The position numbers and the translations under genes were made by a program. Positions 41,433 to 43,928 of a stretch of DNA of 43,928 nucleotides are shown one piece after another. The stretch's first letter is position 1. Each line of letters opens with the position of its first letter. Origin of the DNA: Aquimarina macrocephali JAMB N27 (GTDB lineage Bacteria > Bacteroidota > Bacteroidia > Flavobacteriales > Flavobacteriaceae); assembly GCF_000520995.1 (NCBI RefSeq), contig NZ_JACA01000059.1, positions 1 through 43,928 on the forward strand, in the 5' to 3' direction. Under the pieces are notes generated by a model that made no database searches, was not told the DNA's origin, and worked only from the letters and a program-made list of their open reading frames with translations.

Positions 41433-42389
41433 TTAAAAGAAACGAGGAGTTAACATTCTATTGTATTTTTTGAAAAGCTCGAATCTGAGAAAGACCTCAT
41501 AACTCCCATCATTAAATTGACTCTGACCTAACTCGGTGGTTTCGCGATCATATGCAAAACCTATCATCATAGCATCTGAAATCTGAAATCCTATAGAACC
41601 ACTTAATGCAGCACTCCAACGATAAGCAGCTCCCAGGGTCAAACGATCATACAATAAAAAATTAGCAGAAATATCTACCTGTAATGGTGCACCAAATACC
41701 AACTTACCTAAAACTGCTGGCTTAAACTTTACGTCATCACTCAAATCAAAAACATGACCTGCTATTAAATAATAATTTATACGTTCCTCTGCCAAAAAAC
41801 TAACTGCTGTACTACTACTTGTTGTTGTGCTCTCATCAAAATGATCAGTTTCTAACAAATTAGGAGCACTTAATCCTACATAAAACTTATTGGTGTGATA
41901 ATACACCCCTACTCCAACATTGGGACTAAACTTATTGTCTATATTACTCTCAAACAAAGCATCATTAGTATTAAACTGTGATAATTTCTGAAAATCAACA
42001 TTCAATAAATGACCTCCAGCTTTTACCCCAAAACTTAGTCGACCTTCTTCTGATGTAGGAATCGTATAGGAAAAATCAATATCGAAATATGTTTCATCGG
42101 TAGGACCAATTGCATCATTTACTATAGATAATCCTAAACCAACTCGCTCATTTCCTCCAATGGGGGTATTAATAGTTAAGGTTTGAGTACGAGGAGCACC
42201 ATCTAAACCAACCCACTGACTACGATGAAGTCCCATAATACTCATCACTCCTCGACTTCCTGCATAAGCTGGATTAACACTTATAGTATTATACATATAC
42301 TGAGTGTATTGAGCATCCTGTTGGGCATAACTGTTCAAAAACATAGTGCTTAAAAACGCCACCACAATTATTGTTTTTATTTTTTTCAT
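41433..42389 (-). CDS. PorP/SprF family type IX secretion membrane protein
   Basis: A 318-residue outer-membrane protein with signal peptide MKKIKTIIVVAFLSTMFLNS and YAQ. The mature N-terminus carries the family hallmark DAQYTQYMYNTISVNPAYAG followed by SRG, then a 14-strand-like barrel of alternating residues (GLGLSIVNDAIGPTDETYFD, LSFGVKAGGHLLNVDFQKLS). SprF-type proteins pair with the type B T9SS cargo encoded next to them and help deliver or attach it to the surface; SprF with SprB is the model case. The upstream gene here is such a cargo. The order adhesin, PorP/SprF, OmpA protein recurs in gliding flavobacteria. Confidence 0.93.
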   Translation of the reverse strand: MKKIKTIIVVAFLSTMFLNSYAQQDAQYTQYMYNTISVNPAYAGSRGVMSIMGLHRSQWVGLDGAPRTQTLTINTPIGGNERVGLGLSIVNDAIGPTDETYFDIDFSYTIPTSEEGRLSFGVKAGGHLLNVDFQKLSQFNTNDALFESNIDNKFSPNVGVGVYYHTNKFYVGLSAPNLLETDHFDESTTTSSSTAVSFLAEERINYYLIAGHVFDLSDDVKFKPAVLGKLVFGAPLQVDISANFLLYDRLTLGAAYRWSAALSGSIGFQISDAMMIGFAYDRETTELGQSQFNDGSYEVFLRFELFKKYNRMLTPRFF

Positions 42390-42417
42390 CTGCTCTAATT
42401 TAATATTTTTATTTCAC

Positions 42418-42445
42418 CCACGAGTAAATTTAATCATACTCGTGG
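42418..42445. terminator. Perfect 9-bp hairpin between adhesin and porP/sprF
   Basis: CCACGAGTA (42418-42426) pairs with TACTCGTGG (42437-42445) in the short gap between the adhesin stop and the PorP/SprF start. No T-tract follows on the minus strand, so it could be a partial terminator or a processing site that sets different levels for the two proteins. Confidence 0.5.
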
Positions 42446-42462
42446 ATGTTTTATTTTGATAA

Positions 42463-43928
42463 TTACCTGTTAATGTATAAGTATCCTGCTCTATTTTTTT
42501 GTTCTCCTGATTCTAGAGTATAATTAAGAACATAATAATAAGTTCCTACAGGTAATTGATCATTCCCTTGTACTGTAGTTCTTCCTAATGATATTCCTCT
42601 GAAGAAATTATCATCTCTTCCATAGTTTTTGGATTCATACACTTTAACTCCCCAGCGATTATAAATTTCTAAGGTATTCTCTAATCTTTCAATTCCACTG
42701 ATTATGAACACATCATTAATTCCATCTCCATTAGGTGACATTCCTGAAAAAACTGTAATATTATCTTCTTCTTCAGTAGGCCCATTAGGTTCTAAATAAT
42801 CGGGAGTACCATTACCATTGCTATCAAAAGCATCATCAGGGTTACCATTACCATCTGGATCAGGATTTTCATCTTCTGTTAAAATTCCATCATCATCATC
42901 ATCGGTATCCAGAATATCAGGAATACCATCACCATCAGTATCTTGAGGATTATCTGGATCATCTCCTATTTCAAATTCATTTATTACTCCATCCCCATCA
43001 CAATCACCTGAAAAAACAGCACCAGGATTTGGATCACAAGGATCTAATGGATCTGTACCATCATTTTCTTCATCAACATCATTAATTCCATCACCATCGG
43101 TATCGCTAAGGTTTATTTCCACCAATCCAATTGCAATATTGCCTCCAGGATCGGTTGCAACCACATCTATTGTATCCATATCATCAAGTATAGGGAATAC
43201 TCCACTATCAGGAATAGCTGTATCTGGGTCAATACCCCAATTACCAGTAGCATCAGTGGTTACAGTATACGTAACTTCTGGTATACCATCTCCGTCTTCG
43301 TCTACCGTAATGGTTAAAGTTTCATTAGGCTCTCCTGTCCCAGTTAAAGTAGGTGTAATATCGTTAGTCGTAAAGCTATCTACCGATATCGTCGTAACAT
43401 CAATGGTTACCACTCCAGCTCCACTATTACCTCCGGCATCGGTAGCTACAACATCTAAAGTATCATTATCTGTTAACATTGGTAAACTACCACTTGTAGG
43501 AACGACTACTCCAGTATCAATACTCCAATCTCCGGCAGCATCTGTAGTTACGGTATAAGTAACTTCTGGGGTACCATCACCATTCTCATCTACTGTAATG
43601 GTTAAGGTCTCATTTGCCTCTCCTGTCCCAGTTAAAGTTGGGGTAATATCATTCGTTGTAAACGTATCTGCTGTTGGGGTTGTAAGATCAATAGTCACTA
43701 CTCCAGCTCCACTATTACCTCCGGCATCAGTAGCTACAACATCTAAAGTGTCGTTATCTGTTAATACTGGTAAACTACCACTTGTAGGAACAGCAACTCC
43801 GGTATCAATACTCCAGTCTCCTGATGCATTTGTAGTTACTGTATAGGTAACCTCTGGGGTACCATCTCCGTTCTCATCAACAGTAATCGTTAAGGTTTCA
43901 TTTGCTTCTCCTGTTCCGGTTAAAGTTG
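42463..43928 (-). CDS. Repetitive surface adhesin with T9SS type B sorting domain (partial)
   Basis: The N-terminus lies beyond the window; the frame is open to its right edge. Visible parts, N to C: tandem Ig-like repeats of 96 residues (288 bases; TNDITPTLTGTGE, NETLTITVDE, DVVATDAGGNSGAGVV), then calcium-binding thrombospondin type 3 repeats (DTDGDGINDVDE, DTDGDGIPDILDTDDDDDG), then the gliding-motility-associated type B C-terminal domain (about the last 95 residues: SGMSPNGDGINDVFIISGIE, IYNRWGVKVYESKNY, PVGTYYYVLNY). T9SS exports it, with the adjacent PorP/SprF protein as its likely surface partner. Internal GTG codons recur within the repeats and should not be read as starts. Confidence 0.92.
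   Translation of the reverse strand, partial: TLTGTGEANETLTITVDENGDGTPEVTYTVTTNASGDWSIDTGVAVPTSGSLPVLTDNDTLDVVATDAGGNSGAGVVTIDLTTPTADTFTTNDITPTLTGTGEANETLTITVDENGDGTPEVTYTVTTDAAGDWSIDTGVVVPTSGSLPMLTDNDTLDVVATDAGGNSGAGVVTIDVTTISVDSFTTNDITPTLTGTGEPNETLTITVDEDGDGIPEVTYTVTTDATGNWGIDPDTAIPDSGVFPILDDMDTIDVVATDPGGNIAIGLVEINLSDTDGDGINDVDEENDGTDPLDPCDPNPGAVFSGDCDGDGVINEFEIGDDPDNPQDTDGDGIPDILDTDDDDDGILTEDENPDPDGNGNPDDAFDSNGNGTPDYLEPNGPTEEEDNITVFSGMSPNGDGINDVFIISGIERLENTLEIYNRWGVKVYESKNYGRDDNFFRGISLGRTTVQGNDQLPVGTYYYVLNYTLESGEQKNRAGYLYINR
43113..43928 (-). repeat. 288-base tandem repeats in the adhesin gene
   Basis: Near-identical coding repeats with a period of 288 bases: for example the segment CCCAGTTAAAGT recurs at about 43340 and 43628, and a variant at about 43916. 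At least two copies and part of a third are visible; the leftmost (C-terminal) copy is the most diverged. Copies further right continue outside the window. Confidence 0.85.

Noticed and set aside
43139..43846. Plus-strand frames over the adhesin repeats
   Set aside because: They are antisense shadows of repetitive coding DNA; the Val/Ser/Pro-rich translations follow the repeat period.

Overview
The window is low-GC chromosomal DNA from a member of the Bacteroidota, most likely a marine gliding flavobacterium (Flavobacteriaceae, Aquimarina-like; the genus is an inference). Evidence: Bacteroidota promoters of the TTG-N(18-21)-TANNTTTG type, type IX secretion (T9SS) C-terminal domains, a PorP/SprF gene, TonB receptors with carboxypeptidase-regulatory-like domains, FecI/FecR-type signalling, DUF4249 lipoproteins, and very many lipobox signal peptides. 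No rRNA, tRNA, CRISPR array or intact transposon was seen. The one clear RNA gene is the small SRP RNA (31489-31582, minus).

Layout. 1-2219: three small accessory genes (one a stand-alone HNH nuclease) separated by related inverted and direct repeats lying just after stop codons, resembling a gene-cassette array. 2220-11065: two membrane-anchored AraC-type regulators, a small lipoprotein/ankyrin cluster, two serine beta-lactamase-like hydrolases, small lipoproteins and two C-terminal gene remnants; repeat relatives recur at 8139 and 10765. 11055-19866 (minus): a cell-surface signalling and uptake locus in transcription order: ECF sigma factor, truncated FecR, TonB receptor 2, DUF4249 lipoprotein 2, full FecR, TonB receptor 1 (with an STN signalling domain), DUF4249 lipoprotein 1. 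This looks like a tandem duplication followed by loss in the first fecR copy. The promoter/leader before the truncated fecR is closely copied before a beta-barrel gene at 20064-20660, suggesting a shared regulon.

20661-35947: a TetR-type regulator, convergent across two hairpins with a giant BNR-repeat lipoprotein carrying a T9SS signal; then mostly core genes: a YbiT-like ABC-F ATPase with one degenerate ATP site, a thioredoxin-fold lipoprotein without CxxC, a small transaldolase, an SDR oxidoreductase, SRP RNA, glutaminyl cyclase, a DEAD-box helicase, a carboxypeptidase-regulatory-like protein and a VOC protein. 35948-38423: TrmH separated from the VOC gene by a heptanucleotide tandem repeat, then about 1.7 kb of AT-rich DNA with several terminator-like hairpins but no convincing gene.

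38424-43928 (minus): a MscS channel, then a T9SS/gliding module in order adhesin (type B sorting domain, running off the window), PorP/SprF protein, and a TPR-PD40-OmpA outer-membrane protein. The most notable points are the truncated FecR with its twin promoter, the cassette-like repeats, the asymmetric ABC-F, the wobble-paired 26-bp hairpin and the heptamer repeat abutting a start codon.
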